Positions 26,763 through 34,860 of a DNA stretch of 64,000 nucleotides are shown here, piece after piece. This stretch comes from Polynucleobacter sp. GTDB lineage: Bacteria; Pseudomonadota; Gammaproteobacteria; Burkholderiales; Burkholderiaceae_D. The stretch lies in NCBI GenBank assembly GCA_021737945.1, contig JAIPCX010000001.1, positions 186,001 to 250,000 of the forward strand. The letters are read 5' to 3'. Both the position numbers and the translations under genes were made by a program. Below the pieces are notes generated by a model. The model searched no databases, had not been told where the DNA came from, and worked only from the letters and a program-made list of their open reading frames with translations. The first letter of the stretch is position 1. The number at the start of each line of letters is the position of its first letter.

Positions 26763-27491
26763 ATGACACAAGACGATCAACTGCCAATACCAAAATGCAG
26801 TGTTGCGCTGCTGTTTCCTACTGCCGTTGCATCATTTCAGTGTGACCAGCATAAAGCGTTCAAGGCCACGTTCATGGAACGACTGCCCGCGCATTGCATC
26901 ACCCACGAGAGCGGACAAGGATTAATTTCTGGCGAAAGCTCCGGGAAAGTCTACGTGCATACGGATGCAGCGATGGATGCATTCTTTCGCTTCGCGTCGC
27001 AATGCATTGCAACCTACCTTGATCAACTGTCCTACGATAGGTCCCGGGTGGCTATCAACATCGTCAAGACATGGATCAGCGCGACAAACAACGACACGGT
27101 GACCCCGGTGCATGCACACGCGACGAGTCACTTGTCGTTTGTGTATTACATGAATATGCCGAAAGAGGCCGATGCTATTGCGTTCCAGATTCAAGCTTCG
27201 CCGAACGAGCCGTACTACGGTGCATTTTCTGAATCAACAAACAGGCAGCGCTCAATGGTTAGGGAACGGAATGTACTCAATGCAAACCAGTCGATCATGC
27301 TGGTTGAAGAAGGACAGCTACTGGTATTTCCTAGTCATCTTCATCATGGCACAGTGAAAATGGGGGACATAGGAAATGAACAGCGCATTGCCTTATCTGG
27401 CGATGTGCTGCTAGTTTTTAATGAAGAAGAGCCGAACTATGCGACTGGTGTATTTGACCCGCGCACCTGGCGATCATTTGCAAATTTGTAA
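26763..27491 (+). CDS. 2OG-Fe(II) oxygenase family protein, copy 3 (divergent)
   Basis: 242 residues from ATG 26763; a TTG at 26754 overlapping the previous stop is the alternative. The pattern differs from copies 1 and 2: TPVHAHATSHLSFVYYMNMP, EEGQLLVFPSHLHHGTVKMG and EQRIALSGDVLLVF. It resembles the putative 2OG-Fe(II) oxygenase family TIGR02466, with HxH, a later His and Arg. It ends the operon, 42 bp before a strong terminator. The substrate is not predictable. Confidence 0.7.
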   Translation: MTQDDQLPIPKCSVALLFPTAVASFQCDQHKAFKATFMERLPAHCITHESGQGLISGESSGKVYVHTDAAMDAFFRFASQCIATYLDQLSYDRSRVAINIVKTWISATNNDTVTPVHAHATSHLSFVYYMNMPKEADAIAFQIQASPNEPYYGAFSESTNRQRSMVRERNVLNANQSIMLVEEGQLLVFPSHLHHGTVKMGDIGNEQRIALSGDVLLVFNEEEPNYATGVFDPRTWRSFANL

Positions 27492-27533
27492 ATTTATCGA
27501 GTAACAATCAATCTCACAGTAATCCCTCTTTGA

Positions 27534-27570
27534 TGCCTGCCAAGAAATTTTTTGGTAGGCATTATTTTTT
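27534..27570 (+). terminator. Intrinsic terminator closing the oxygenase-desaturase operon
   Basis: TGCCTGCCAA (27534-27543) pairs with TTGGTAGGCA (27552-27561, one G-T pair), followed by TTATTTTTT. The GGAG site of the next gene overlaps its end. Confidence 0.85.
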
Positions 27571-27580
27571 GGAGAAATGA

Positions 27581-27871
27581 ATGGCAACAGATTATGACAA
27601 TCCCGACGTTTTGAATCTTCGGCCTGAAGATCTCGATGAACTACTGATTCGTGCAGCTGAAAAGGGTGCTGTGCGTGCGTTGGCAGCACTTGGGCTGGAG
27701 AACGGCCATGCGGCGAAAGATATTCGGGATCTGCGAGGACTCATCGAAGCTTGGCGGCAAGCCAGACAAACCGCTTGGCAGACTCTTATTAAGTTACTGA
27801 CCACCGGCATTCTAGTTGCTCTGATTGTGGGGGCAAGTATTAAGTTGAAACTCTACGGGGGCGTCCAATGA
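27581..27871 (+). CDS. Small phage membrane protein (DUF6127-like)
   Basis: 96 residues behind GGAGAAATGA. The N-terminal part is helical and charged (LDELLIRAAEKGAVRALAAL, AKDIRDLRGLIEAWRQ). One membrane helix lies near the C-terminus (LLTTGILVALIVGASI). This resembles DUF6127, found next to holins in alphaproteobacterial gene transfer agents and prophages. A role in lysis is suggested by its 4-bp overlap with the holin gene. Confidence 0.6.
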   Translation: MATDYDNPDVLNLRPEDLDELLIRAAEKGAVRALAALGLENGHAAKDIRDLRGLIEAWRQARQTAWQTLIKLLTTGILVALIVGASIKLKLYGGVQ

Positions 27872-28344
27872 TCGAGACGCTTCTTGGCGGTTTGTTGGGT
27901 GGCGCTTTCCGTTTGGCTCCTGAGATATTGAAGTGGATCGACCGAAAAGGCGAGCGTGGCCACGAACTGGCAATGCAGGATAAGGCTCTGGAGTTCGAAA
28001 AGCTGCGCGGAGCCCAACGTATGGCCGAAATCGGTGCTGCATCCGATGCGGCATGGAATACCGGCGCCATAGAGGCCCTAAAAGAAGCTGTGGCTGCTCA
28101 AGGGGGGCCCTCGGGCGTTAAGTGGGTTGATGCGCTCTCAACCAGCGTCCGTCCCGTGATCACTTACTGGTTCATGGCACTTTACTGCACAGCTAAGGCA
28201 GCGGCATTCGCAGCCGCAGTCACTGCCGGGGCGACCTGGGGTGTGGCTATCCTTAATGCGTGGACGGGTGCCGATCAGGCGTTATGGGCTGGGGTGCTGA
28301 ATTTCTGGTTTCTGGGTCGCGTGTTTGATAGGGTGCGTCCGTGA
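27868..28344 (+). CDS. Three-TM holin (GTA holin 3TM family)
   Basis: 158 residues. A charged N-terminal half (EILKWIDRKGERGHELAMQ, ALEFEKLRGAQRMAEIGAAS) precedes hydrophobic segments at VITYWFMALYCTAKAAAFAA, AVTAGATWGVAILNAW and LWAGVLNFWFLGRVF. This is the layout of the holin family first named in gene transfer agents (PF11351). It would form membrane lesions that let the endolysin reach the wall. It overlaps the endolysin start at GTGA. Confidence 0.85.
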   Translation: MIETLLGGLLGGAFRLAPEILKWIDRKGERGHELAMQDKALEFEKLRGAQRMAEIGAASDAAWNTGAIEALKEAVAAQGGPSGVKWVDALSTSVRPVITYWFMALYCTAKAAAFAAAVTAGATWGVAILNAWTGADQALWAGVLNFWFLGRVFDRVRP

Positions 28345-28796
28345 CTGCTGTGCCGCAGGCAGCGATTGAGCTTGCAAAAAGCTTTGAGGGCTTTTGCCGA
28401 GTACCGAAGAACGATCCTGTTCGAGCGTATCCGTACATCTGCCCGGCGGGTTACTGGACAATCGGATACGGCCATCTTTGCGATCCAAAGCATCCGCCGA
28501 TCACTGAGGCTGAAGGTGAAGTTTACCTTTCCAACGATCTGCAAACGGCACTAGCCGCGACACTGCGTTATTGCCCGGTTCTTACTAATGAGCCAGAAAA
28601 TCGACTCGCCGCCATTGTGGACTTCACGTTCAATCTTGGGGCGGGCCGGCTGCAGACATCAACGCTACGAAGGCGGATTAACCAAAGGGACTGGGCTTCG
28701 GCAAAACAAGAGCTGCGCCGATGGGTCTACGGGGGTGGAAGAGTACTACCCGGCCTCGTATTGCGTCGTGATATAGAAGCTAATTTGCTGGGTTGA
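28341..28796 (+). CDS. Endolysin, GH24 lysozyme (R21/P22-like)
   Basis: 151 residues from GTG 28341. E16 (KSFEGF), C34 and T40 (TIGYGH) correspond to the E-D/C-T triad, with a longer loop between E and C than in T4 lysozyme. DFTFNLGAGRLQTSTLRRRIN is typical of the C-terminal lobe. No signal-anchor is visible, so release would depend on the holin. No Rz/Rz1 spanin genes follow, so the lysis set is short or they lie elsewhere. Confidence 0.9.
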   Translation: MTAVPQAAIELAKSFEGFCRVPKNDPVRAYPYICPAGYWTIGYGHLCDPKHPPITEAEGEVYLSNDLQTALAATLRYCPVLTNEPENRLAAIVDFTFNLGAGRLQTSTLRRRINQRDWASAKQELRRWVYGGGRVLPGLVLRRDIEANLLG

Positions 28797-29233
28797 TTAA
28801 TAAGTAGCTTCTTGCCTATCTTTTCGCGCAACCTTGGAATCCCAAACAAGATTCGAATCCCCGGTCACACCAAAAAACGATGTATCACGACCTGAGCAGG
28901 TTAGTGCTACGACAGTTTCTAGCCCTCCAAGACTTACCCTTCTAACCCCTTCTGCATAAGCCATGGCGATGACTCGAGCAGCACAACGGGCAAGGGAAGT
29001 TGCTCTGACCGGTCTGTATCTCACAGATCCTTGACGAATTCGGACCATCTGGGAATTTTCTGGATCTTATCGATTGCCAGGACATGAAATTGCCCGAGCG
29101 GAAGGTACCTAGCCTTGGCTCGAGCCTGTGTCCATTTGGCGATAATACATTTTTCAATGGCTTTTGCCCCAGGTTTTGGCTGGACGATGCTGGCGGCATC
29201 ATTGAATGGGTCGACGGCCACCGTCGGCTTAGA
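28797..29233. other. Non-coding gap at the prophage/metal-island junction
   Basis: 437 bp with no gene I can support. Minus-strand frames (for example around 29021-29221) are short, start without ribosome sites and resemble nothing known to me. The only structure noted is the tRNA-like segment at 28850-28872. The gap probably contains the prophage boundary. Confidence 0.5.
28850..28872 (+). other. tRNA-3'-end-like sequence, candidate attachment site
   Basis: GATTCGAATCCCCGG followed by TCACACCA resembles a tRNA T-loop and acceptor end with CCA. The T-stem does not pair, so it is not a functional tRNA. It starts 54 bp after the last phage gene, where an attR or attL core would lie. The matching copy would be outside the window. 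Confidence 0.3.
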
Positions 29234-29569
29234 TTACTTCGCCAATTGAATGTCTGTGACGAAAAAGACACCGTCTAATTTATTAGCGACAAATTTGACT
29301 TTATCACTAGCTTTGAATGTTTCCAATAAAGTGGCATTTCGAATGGGAAAAACCATAGTCATACGAGGCATGTCCAGATTTTTTAGCTCGCCATGCTTGA
29401 TCGTCATCTTTTTGTTTTCTCGATCGACCTTTCTAACCTCGCCATCTGCCATATTATCAAAGGACATAACGCCCGCAGGCTTTTGGGGTTTATCCTCCGC
29501 ATGGACCGTCTCAGATCAAGTAACGGAAGCCACCAGCAAGGCTGCAAAAAGATTTTTAGAAGGTTTTAT
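29234..29569 (-). pseudogene. CusF-like copper chaperone, 5' end decayed
   Basis: The mature domain is readable from ATG 29467: GEVRKVDRENKKMTIKHGEL and MPRMTMVFPI, the CusF beta-barrel with its Met/His copper site. Upstream in the same frame is a signal peptide, KPSKNLFAALLVASVT-stop-SETVHAEDK. The expected initiator is ATA (29567-29569) after a preserved GAGG, and a TGA lies at 29516-29518. So both start and signal peptide are broken. If translated from the internal ATG it would stay in the cytoplasm. It follows the cupredoxin gene on the same strand. Confidence 0.8.
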
Positions 29570-29597
29570 AAAGTATTCCTCAAATGAATTTTCTAAA

Positions 29598-30119
29598 TTA
29601 ATGTTTGTGCGCCGGGTCGTGAGCAGGAGCATATCCCTTGGCCTTACTTACCAACACAGCGCCCTTCATACCAGCGTCGTAGTGTCCAGGTTGCATGCAT
29701 GCAAAATTAACTTTACCCACCTTTGTGAATTGCCAAATGATCTCACCAGATTTTCCTGGTTGTACCGATATTTGGTTCTCATCAGCGTGCTCCATTTCAG
29801 GATTTTTCTTCATTACTTCAGAGTGTTCTTTTAGCTCTTTTTCTGTGCCCAGCACCATTTCGTGCTTCACCTTGCCAGAGTTTTTAACAACGAATTTAAT
29901 AGTTTCACCTTGTTTGACCGTGATGCTTTGTGGATTGAAACGCATGCTGTCAAGCATGTCGACTGTGATGGTTCGCTTGGCATCGACAGCTTTACCCGGT
30001 TTACCAATGGCATCTGAGTCTGCATGGCCGCCTGCGTGATTGCCAGTTGCAAAACTCAGTGTGGCGGTCGATACGAGCAAAACAGTCGATATAGCCGCAA
30101 TGATAAGTTTAAATTTCAT
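29598..30119 (-). CDS. Periplasmic cupredoxin (CopI-like)
   Basis: 173 residues with a signal peptide (MKFKLIIAAISTVLLVSTAT, cut after LSFA). Type 1 copper ligands are H86 (KVKHEM), C141, H146 and M151 (FACMQPGHYDAGM). A His-rich mature N-terminus (NHAGGHAD) and C-terminus (APAHDPAHKH) add metal ligands. Cupredoxins of this type occur beside multicopper oxidases in copper-resistance clusters and may carry electrons or buffer Cu(I). The multicopper oxidase gene is 30 bp upstream on the same strand. Confidence 0.88.
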   Translation of the reverse strand: MKFKLIIAAISTVLLVSTATLSFATGNHAGGHADSDAIGKPGKAVDAKRTITVDMLDSMRFNPQSITVKQGETIKFVVKNSGKVKHEMVLGTEKELKEHSEVMKKNPEMEHADENQISVQPGKSGEIIWQFTKVGKVNFACMQPGHYDAGMKGAVLVSKAKGYAPAHDPAHKH

Positions 30120-30149
30120 GATATTTCGTATCAGGGAGTTAAAAAAATT

Positions 30150-31562
30150 TCAATGGCCAGAGTGGCCTGAGGGTTTACGTATTTGAACTTCTATCTCTTT
30201 TTGGGATGGCGTTGCCTGCGGCATTGACTGCCCGCTCTCAGCTTTAAATCGTGCAGGCTCAGGCATAGAACCGTTCCACTCAAAAGCAACACTTCCCGGT
30301 GGATGTTTGTACCAATCAGGATTTTTATAGTTTCCTGGCTTTTGGTCTTTGCGCACCTTCAGCACCGAGAACATACCGCCCATTTCAACACCGCCAAAGG
30401 GGCCTTGGCCCGTCATCATTGGAACGGTGTTGTCTGGAAGCGGCATTTCCATCTCGCCCATATCTGCCATGCCGCGTTCGCCCATCACCATGTAGTCGGG
30501 AATTAAATTGGTGATTTTTTTCGTGACACCTCGGTGGTCTACGCCAATCATGGTCGGCACATCGTGACCCATGGCGTTCATGGTGTGGTGGCTTTTGTGG
30601 CAATGAAATGCCCAGTCCCCCTCTTCATCTGCCACAAACTCAATTTGACGCATTTGTCCCACCGCTATATCCGTGGTTACTTCAGGCCAGCGCCCTCCTT
30701 TAGGTGTTGGACCACCATCCGTTCCTGTTACTTGAAACTCATGGCCGTGCAAATGGATAGGGTGGTTAGTCATAGTGAGGTTACCGATCCGAATCCGCAC
30801 CTTATCGTTCAAGCGTACATTCAAGCTGTCAATCCCTGGAAAAATACGGCTGTTCCATGTCCATAAATTGAAATCCAGCATAGTCATGATCTTAGGCGTA
30901 TAGCTACCCGGGTCAATGTCATAAGCGTTCAACAGAAAACAGAAATCACGCTGAACCTCATCAATGAGAGGATTCTTTTCTTTGGGGTGGGTGACCCAAA
31001 ATCCCATCATACCCATAGCCATTTGTGTCATTTCGTCGGCATGCGGGTGGTACATGAAAGTTCCTGGTCGACGCGCGACAAACTCATAGACAAAGGTTTT
31101 TCCGGGCTCGATGCCAGGCTGGTTGAGCCCAGTGACACCGTCCATGCCATTAGGCAGTCGTTGACCGTGCCAATGCACACTGGTGTGCTCTGGTAGTTTG
31201 TTGGTCACAAATATACGGACACGGTCCCCTTCAACCACTTCAATGGTCGGTCCTGGACTTTGACCGTTGTAGCCCCAGAGGTGGGCTTTCATACCAGGTG
31301 CCATTTCACGCACCACGGGTTCAGCGACCAAATGAAACTCCTTGATACCTTGGTTCATGCGCCATGGCAGGGTCCAGCCGTTTAGGGTGACTACGGGGTT
31401 GTACGGGCGGCCAGTGTTGGGTACCAGCGGGGGCATAGTGTCGGGTAGAGCTTGGCTGATGGGTTCGGGTAGAGCTGCCATCGCCACTCTGCTGACGGTC
31501 GTGACTGCAACGGCGGCAGTCACTGCACCGGCGCCGCGTAAAAAATTTCTTCGTGAATTCAT
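30150..31562 (-). CDS. Periplasmic multicopper oxidase (copper-tolerance type)
   Basis: 470 residues with a Tat signal (MNSRRNFLRGAGAV). The four copper-ligand segments are present: HWHG at 130-133, HPHAD at 172, NHPIHLHGHEF and HCHKSHHTM. A Met-rich stretch (GMADMGEMEMPLP, MGMMGFW) suits Cu(I) oxidation. The enzyme probably oxidises periplasmic Cu(I) to Cu(II) with reduction of oxygen to water. It is the centre of a minus-strand operon with the TolC-like and cupredoxin genes. It is not the longer CopA of the pco system. Confidence 0.9.
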   Translation of the reverse strand: MNSRRNFLRGAGAVTAAVAVTTVSRVAMAALPEPISQALPDTMPPLVPNTGRPYNPVVTLNGWTLPWRMNQGIKEFHLVAEPVVREMAPGMKAHLWGYNGQSPGPTIEVVEGDRVRIFVTNKLPEHTSVHWHGQRLPNGMDGVTGLNQPGIEPGKTFVYEFVARRPGTFMYHPHADEMTQMAMGMMGFWVTHPKEKNPLIDEVQRDFCFLLNAYDIDPGSYTPKIMTMLDFNLWTWNSRIFPGIDSLNVRLNDKVRIRIGNLTMTNHPIHLHGHEFQVTGTDGGPTPKGGRWPEVTTDIAVGQMRQIEFVADEEGDWAFHCHKSHHTMNAMGHDVPTMIGVDHRGVTKKITNLIPDYMVMGERGMADMGEMEMPLPDNTVPMMTGQGPFGGVEMGGMFSVLKVRKDQKPGNYKNPDWYKHPPGSVAFEWNGSMPEPARFKAESGQSMPQATPSQKEIEVQIRKPSGHSGH

Positions 31563-31620
31563 GTTGTTCTCTCTTTAGGCGGCATTGCTGGCGGCCATGC
31601 CGCCCATTGGTGGGATCAAG

Positions 31621-33006
31621 CTAGATTTTGCCAATCAAGGCCATTTCCAAGTCAGCCTGGGCTATCCAGAAGTCACGCAGTGCCTCAATGGCGCTATTTA
31701 CGCTGGTGATCTGGATACGGGCATCGGCCAGCAGTTCAAAGACACCAATCAGCATCCCGTTGTAGCGAAGCTGGTTTTCTTCGCTGATTCGCTTTTTGAT
31801 TGGCACGATCTCATTGCGGTAGTGACGGGCAATGTCGTAGCTGGAGTGATAGCCCTGATAAGCTTCGCGCACCTCAGAACGGGCATTGATGGCCATCTGC
31901 GCGACTACGTTGACCGACTGCATGTAAAGCGCCTCGGCCTTGGCGACCTTAGCCGTACCCCAATCAAACAACGGCAACTGTAAAGACACTTCGTAGCCTT
32001 TCTTGTAGCCAGAGTCCGCTGTACCTTCGAGAACCCTGGCCGGGCCGAACTCCAAAACGTTGATGAAGCGTGTGGCCTTGGTCAGCCCCAGGTTCTTGGC
32101 CAGCGCTTCCGTTTGCAAGCGTGCGGCCTGCACATCCAGCCGCTGGGCCATCGCCATTTTCTCAACGTTGGGCAACTCGTTGGGTGCTTGTGGTAGGTCT
32201 GGAAGGCGTTCAGGCAAGGTGAACTGTGTTTGCTGTCCCCATAAGCCCAGCAGACGCGTCAAACGTTCGCGGCTGGCTACTGCGATTTTTTCTGCTCGTG
32301 CCAATCCAAGCGCGGCATCGGCATAGAAGTCTTGTTCTCGCGCTTGGTGTAACTTATTAAAGTTGCCAACCTTAGTCATGCGACGAGCAAGTTCGGCGCT
32401 GGCTTCGGCGGCTTGGCGCACCTGCTTGGCATAATGCACCGATTGATCGGCAGCCACGGCAGTGTAGTAAGCCTTGCGCGCCTCAGAAGCCAGGCGCAGC
32501 ATTTCCAAACTCACCATACGCTGGGTCTGTTCGAAGCGCCGCCGCTCGATGGCACTAGCCTTTGGCATCGTCACCAAGGAGAACAGGTTGAGGGTGATCG
32601 CCTGCTCGATCTTGTAGTCGCGTCCGTCTAGGCCTGGCTTACTAGCCCGAAGCATGGAAAAGCTAGGATTGGGCAAGCGACCGGCTTGCACTAGGTCAGA
32701 TTCGCTGATCGCCAGCTCGGCAAAAGCTGCTTGAAGTCCCCGGTTGTTCAACAAGGCTACTTGTACGGCATCGTCGACACTTAGCGGGTTGCCCAGCAAT
32801 TCAGTGACACGTTTGGTGATGGTTTCTTGATCTGCCTCGGATTTGACCCATGTGACATCCTTGCCAAGCCGTTTGTGAGCAGTGTTAGCAACGTTGCCAA
32901 ATCCGCCGTCTTGGCTGAATGAGGCGCAGCCAGCCAACAGGAAAATGACCAGGCCCGAAACGGCTACACCCGTTACGCGCCTCTGTGTGGTGTCCATGGA
33001 GTTCAT
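31621..33006 (-). CDS. TolC-family outer-membrane lipoprotein
   Basis: 461 residues. A lipoprotein signal ends at LLAGC (Cys about residue 27). Two TolC repeats are visible; VDDAVQVALLNNRGLQAAFAEL opens the first and long helices with NARSEVREAYQGYHSSY occur in the second. It would form an outer-membrane channel for metal efflux. No RND pump or periplasmic adaptor is encoded beside it, so it may partner with a pump elsewhere. It overlaps the preceding small gene by 4 bp. Confidence 0.88.
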   Translation of the reverse strand: MNSMDTTQRRVTGVAVSGLVIFLLAGCASFSQDGGFGNVANTAHKRLGKDVTWVKSEADQETITKRVTELLGNPLSVDDAVQVALLNNRGLQAAFAELAISESDLVQAGRLPNPSFSMLRASKPGLDGRDYKIEQAITLNLFSLVTMPKASAIERRRFEQTQRMVSLEMLRLASEARKAYYTAVAADQSVHYAKQVRQAAEASAELARRMTKVGNFNKLHQAREQDFYADAALGLARAEKIAVASRERLTRLLGLWGQQTQFTLPERLPDLPQAPNELPNVEKMAMAQRLDVQAARLQTEALAKNLGLTKATRFINVLEFGPARVLEGTADSGYKKGYEVSLQLPLFDWGTAKVAKAEALYMQSVNVVAQMAINARSEVREAYQGYHSSYDIARHYRNEIVPIKKRISEENQLRYNGMLIGVFELLADARIQITSVNSAIEALRDFWIAQADLEMALIGKI

Positions 33007-33356
33007 GGCTGGCCTCCGTGGTGTCCAGCATGGTCTTTGTCCGGTGCAGATGCAGGCACGGTTGCCGGTGCTTCGGGTTGAAGGGATTCTTTGCCATAAG
33101 CCCGCCAGCCACCGATCTTGGCAGCCAGATCGTTACTGCTCTTCCATGCTGCGACTGGCTCTTCGGACAGTGGCAGGTAATTTGTAAAAGATGATCGGTA
33201 TAAAAGCGCAGGGACCGGCGCATCGGCGTTTGCCGGATCGACCAGTTGCGGCTTTTTAGCGTTGCTTGGGGTCTGTGCTTGGGCAAATGTCAAAGTCAGC
33301 AACAGTGTGGCTGGCACGATGCCTCGTACCCATTTATGCAGGATGAAAATTTGCAT
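33003..33356 (-). CDS. Small exported protein of the copper cluster
   Basis: 117 residues. A signal peptide (GIVPATLLLTLTFAQAQ) is followed by NADAPVPALLYRSSFTNYLP, EEPVAAWKSSNDLAAKIGGW and a His-rich end (DHAGHHGGQP). The core recurs in copper clusters with this TolC-like lipoprotein, as far as I recall, but no function is established to my knowledge. It overlaps the TolC-like gene by 4 bp and so belongs to the same transcript. Confidence 0.6.
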   Translation of the reverse strand: MQIFILHKWVRGIVPATLLLTLTFAQAQTPSNAKKPQLVDPANADAPVPALLYRSSFTNYLPLSEEPVAAWKSSNDLAAKIGGWRAYGKESLQPEAPATVPASAPDKDHAGHHGGQP

Positions 33357-33630
33357 GAATTCCTTATGTAATCATTTGAACTCACCCACACGCTTGGCGT
33401 ACGGGAACGGTATGGCAGCGATTGCTCGACTCTATCGTGTTCAGTGGTGTGACCAACACATGTACTTGATAGCCGAGTTGGAACTCAAGGGCCAGCCCAC
33501 CATCGACGCAGTCGGCAGCCACCGAAATGGAATAAGAGGTTTTAATGGGTATTCTCTTTAAGGTGGCACCGGCACGAGGGGATAGAAACCCGGCCAGCGC
33601 AAAAGGCAACATTGTTTGTAGCGATTTCGA

Positions 33631-33990
33631 TTACTCGGTTTTCTCGATGGAGCGCAACACATAACCACCATCGACCTTATCGGGGATGAACCGAATCTTA
33701 TCGGCAGCTTGGAATCCGTCAAGCTGCTTCGGTGACTTCAGGCGGAAATTCATCGTCATTCCCCCCATACCGTATTTCTTGATTTCCTCGTGCTTGATCG
33801 TGACCTTGTTGTTCTCGAGATCGATCTTGCGGATCACGCCAGAGACCTTCGTATTTTCGTATTCGTTAGCATCGCCATTGACATGGTGCTCATGGTCTTT
33901 GTTGTGCTCGTGCTCTTGTGCAAATGCCGGCAAGCCCGTCAGCGCGGTCGCAGCCAGCAGGGCGGCGGCAAGGGTGCTTAGTTTCTTCAT
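33631..33990 (-). CDS. CusF-like periplasmic copper-binding protein
   Basis: 119 residues from ATG at 33990 behind GGAG; a TTG at 34002 is rejected. A signal peptide ends at PAFAQ. A His-rich segment follows (EHEHNKDHEHH), then the CusF barrel: VSGVIRKIDLENNKVTIKHE, GMGGMTMNFRL and DKIRFIPDK. The H-M-M copper ligands are kept, unlike the decayed copy near 29.4 kb. It is the first gene of the minus-strand copper cluster and diverges from cusR. About 270 bp separates it from the next gene, and I see no supported gene there. Confidence 0.88.
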   Translation of the reverse strand: MKKLSTLAAALLAATALTGLPAFAQEHEHNKDHEHHVNGDANEYENTKVSGVIRKIDLENNKVTIKHEEIKKYGMGGMTMNFRLKSPKQLDGFQAADKIRFIPDKVDGGYVLRSIEKTE

Positions 33991-34106
33991 CGAAATCTCC
34001 AATCATTATTAATTTTGAAAATGAACCCGGCGGGTTGCTATGAGTTACACCGCCAGATTTCAACGAAGTATCCAAGACCCGCCCCAACAGCTACCTGACC
34101 GGCACA

Positions 34107-34120
34107 TTACAAAAATGTCA
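34107..34120. promoter_or_regulatory. Candidate CusR/CopR operator between cusF and cusR
   Basis: TTACA-AAAA-TGTCA is an imperfect inverted repeat (one mismatch) with a 4-bp spacer, in the divergent region. It resembles the TGACA-N4-TGTCA type box of heavy-metal OmpR-family regulators. The assignment is by resemblance only. Confidence 0.4.
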
Positions 34121-34169
34121 GTTTTTTGCTGTCCTCGGGCAAAATAGGCACACTACCCACTGTGGCTAC

Positions 34170-34850
34170 ATGGAGCATCTTGTGAAGATTTTGATTGTCG
34201 AAGACGAACCGAAAACGGGCGATTACCTGCGAAAAGGGTTGCGCGAGGCCGGCTTTGTGGTCGAGCTAGCGCAGAACGGTATCGATGGTTTACATTTGGC
34301 GCTTGAGGGAGACCATGACCTCGCCATCTTCGACGTGATGCTGCCAGGTATAAATGGCTGGCAGTTGCTGGACACGGTACGCCGCGCGGGCAAGACCTTC
34401 CCCGTCCTGTTTCTCACAGCCCGCGATCAGGTAGAAGACCGCATCAAGGGGCTGGGACTCGGGGCTGATGATTACCTGGTCAAGCCGTTCTCGTTTGCCG
34501 AATTGCTGGCCCGGGTTCGAACGGTATTGCGGCGCGGGCGTCCCGCGCAAGAAATGACGACCTTGCAATTTGCCGACCTCGAGCTGGACCTGATCAAACG
34601 GCGTGTCACGCGCCATGGGCAGAGAATCGGCCTGACCGCTAAGGAATTCGGGCTACTCGAACTACTGCTGCGCCGACAAGGCGAAGTACTGCCGCGGTCC
34701 TTGATTGCATCGCAGGTCTGGGACGTGAACTTCGACAGCGACACGAACGTAATCGAGGTCGCGGTTCGCAGGCTACGCGCAAAAATCGATGACGGACATG
34801 ACCGCAAGTTGATTAATACTGTGCGTGGTATGGGCTACGTGATCGAATGA
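34170..34850 (+). CDS. cusR: Heavy-metal response regulator, CusR/CopR type
   Basis: 226 residues from ATG 34170; GTG 34182 ([20 protein letters not shown], in short) is also likely and matches the family start. The receiver domain has the acidic pair ED, the phosphorylated Asp at 55 (AIFDVMLPG) and Lys in DYLVKPFSF. The OmpR-type winged helix includes [15 protein letters not shown] and [13 protein letters not shown]. It should activate the divergent copper cluster and its own operon. cusS follows after 10 bp. Confidence 0.88.
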   Translation: MEHLVKILIVEDEPKTGDYLRKGLREAGFVVELAQNGIDGLHLALEGDHDLAIFDVMLPGINGWQLLDTVRRAGKTFPVLFLTARDQVEDRIKGLGLGADDYLVKPFSFAELLARVRTVLRRGRPAQEMTTLQFADLELDLIKRRVTRHGQRIGLTAKEFGLLELLLRRQGEVLPRSLIASQVWDVNFDSDTNVIEVAVRRLRAKIDDGHDRKLINTVRGMGYVIE

Positions 34851-34860
34851 CGAGGGTGAC

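Noticed and set aside
28942-29271. Several minus-strand frames of 66-109 residues after the endolysin
   Set aside because: They overlap one another in different frames, lack ribosome sites and match nothing I know.
33382-33612. Minus-strand 76-residue frame between the small copper-cluster protein and CusF
   Set aside because: No ribosome site and no recognisable domain; it starts with weak hydrophobicity only and crosses the likely leader of the next gene.
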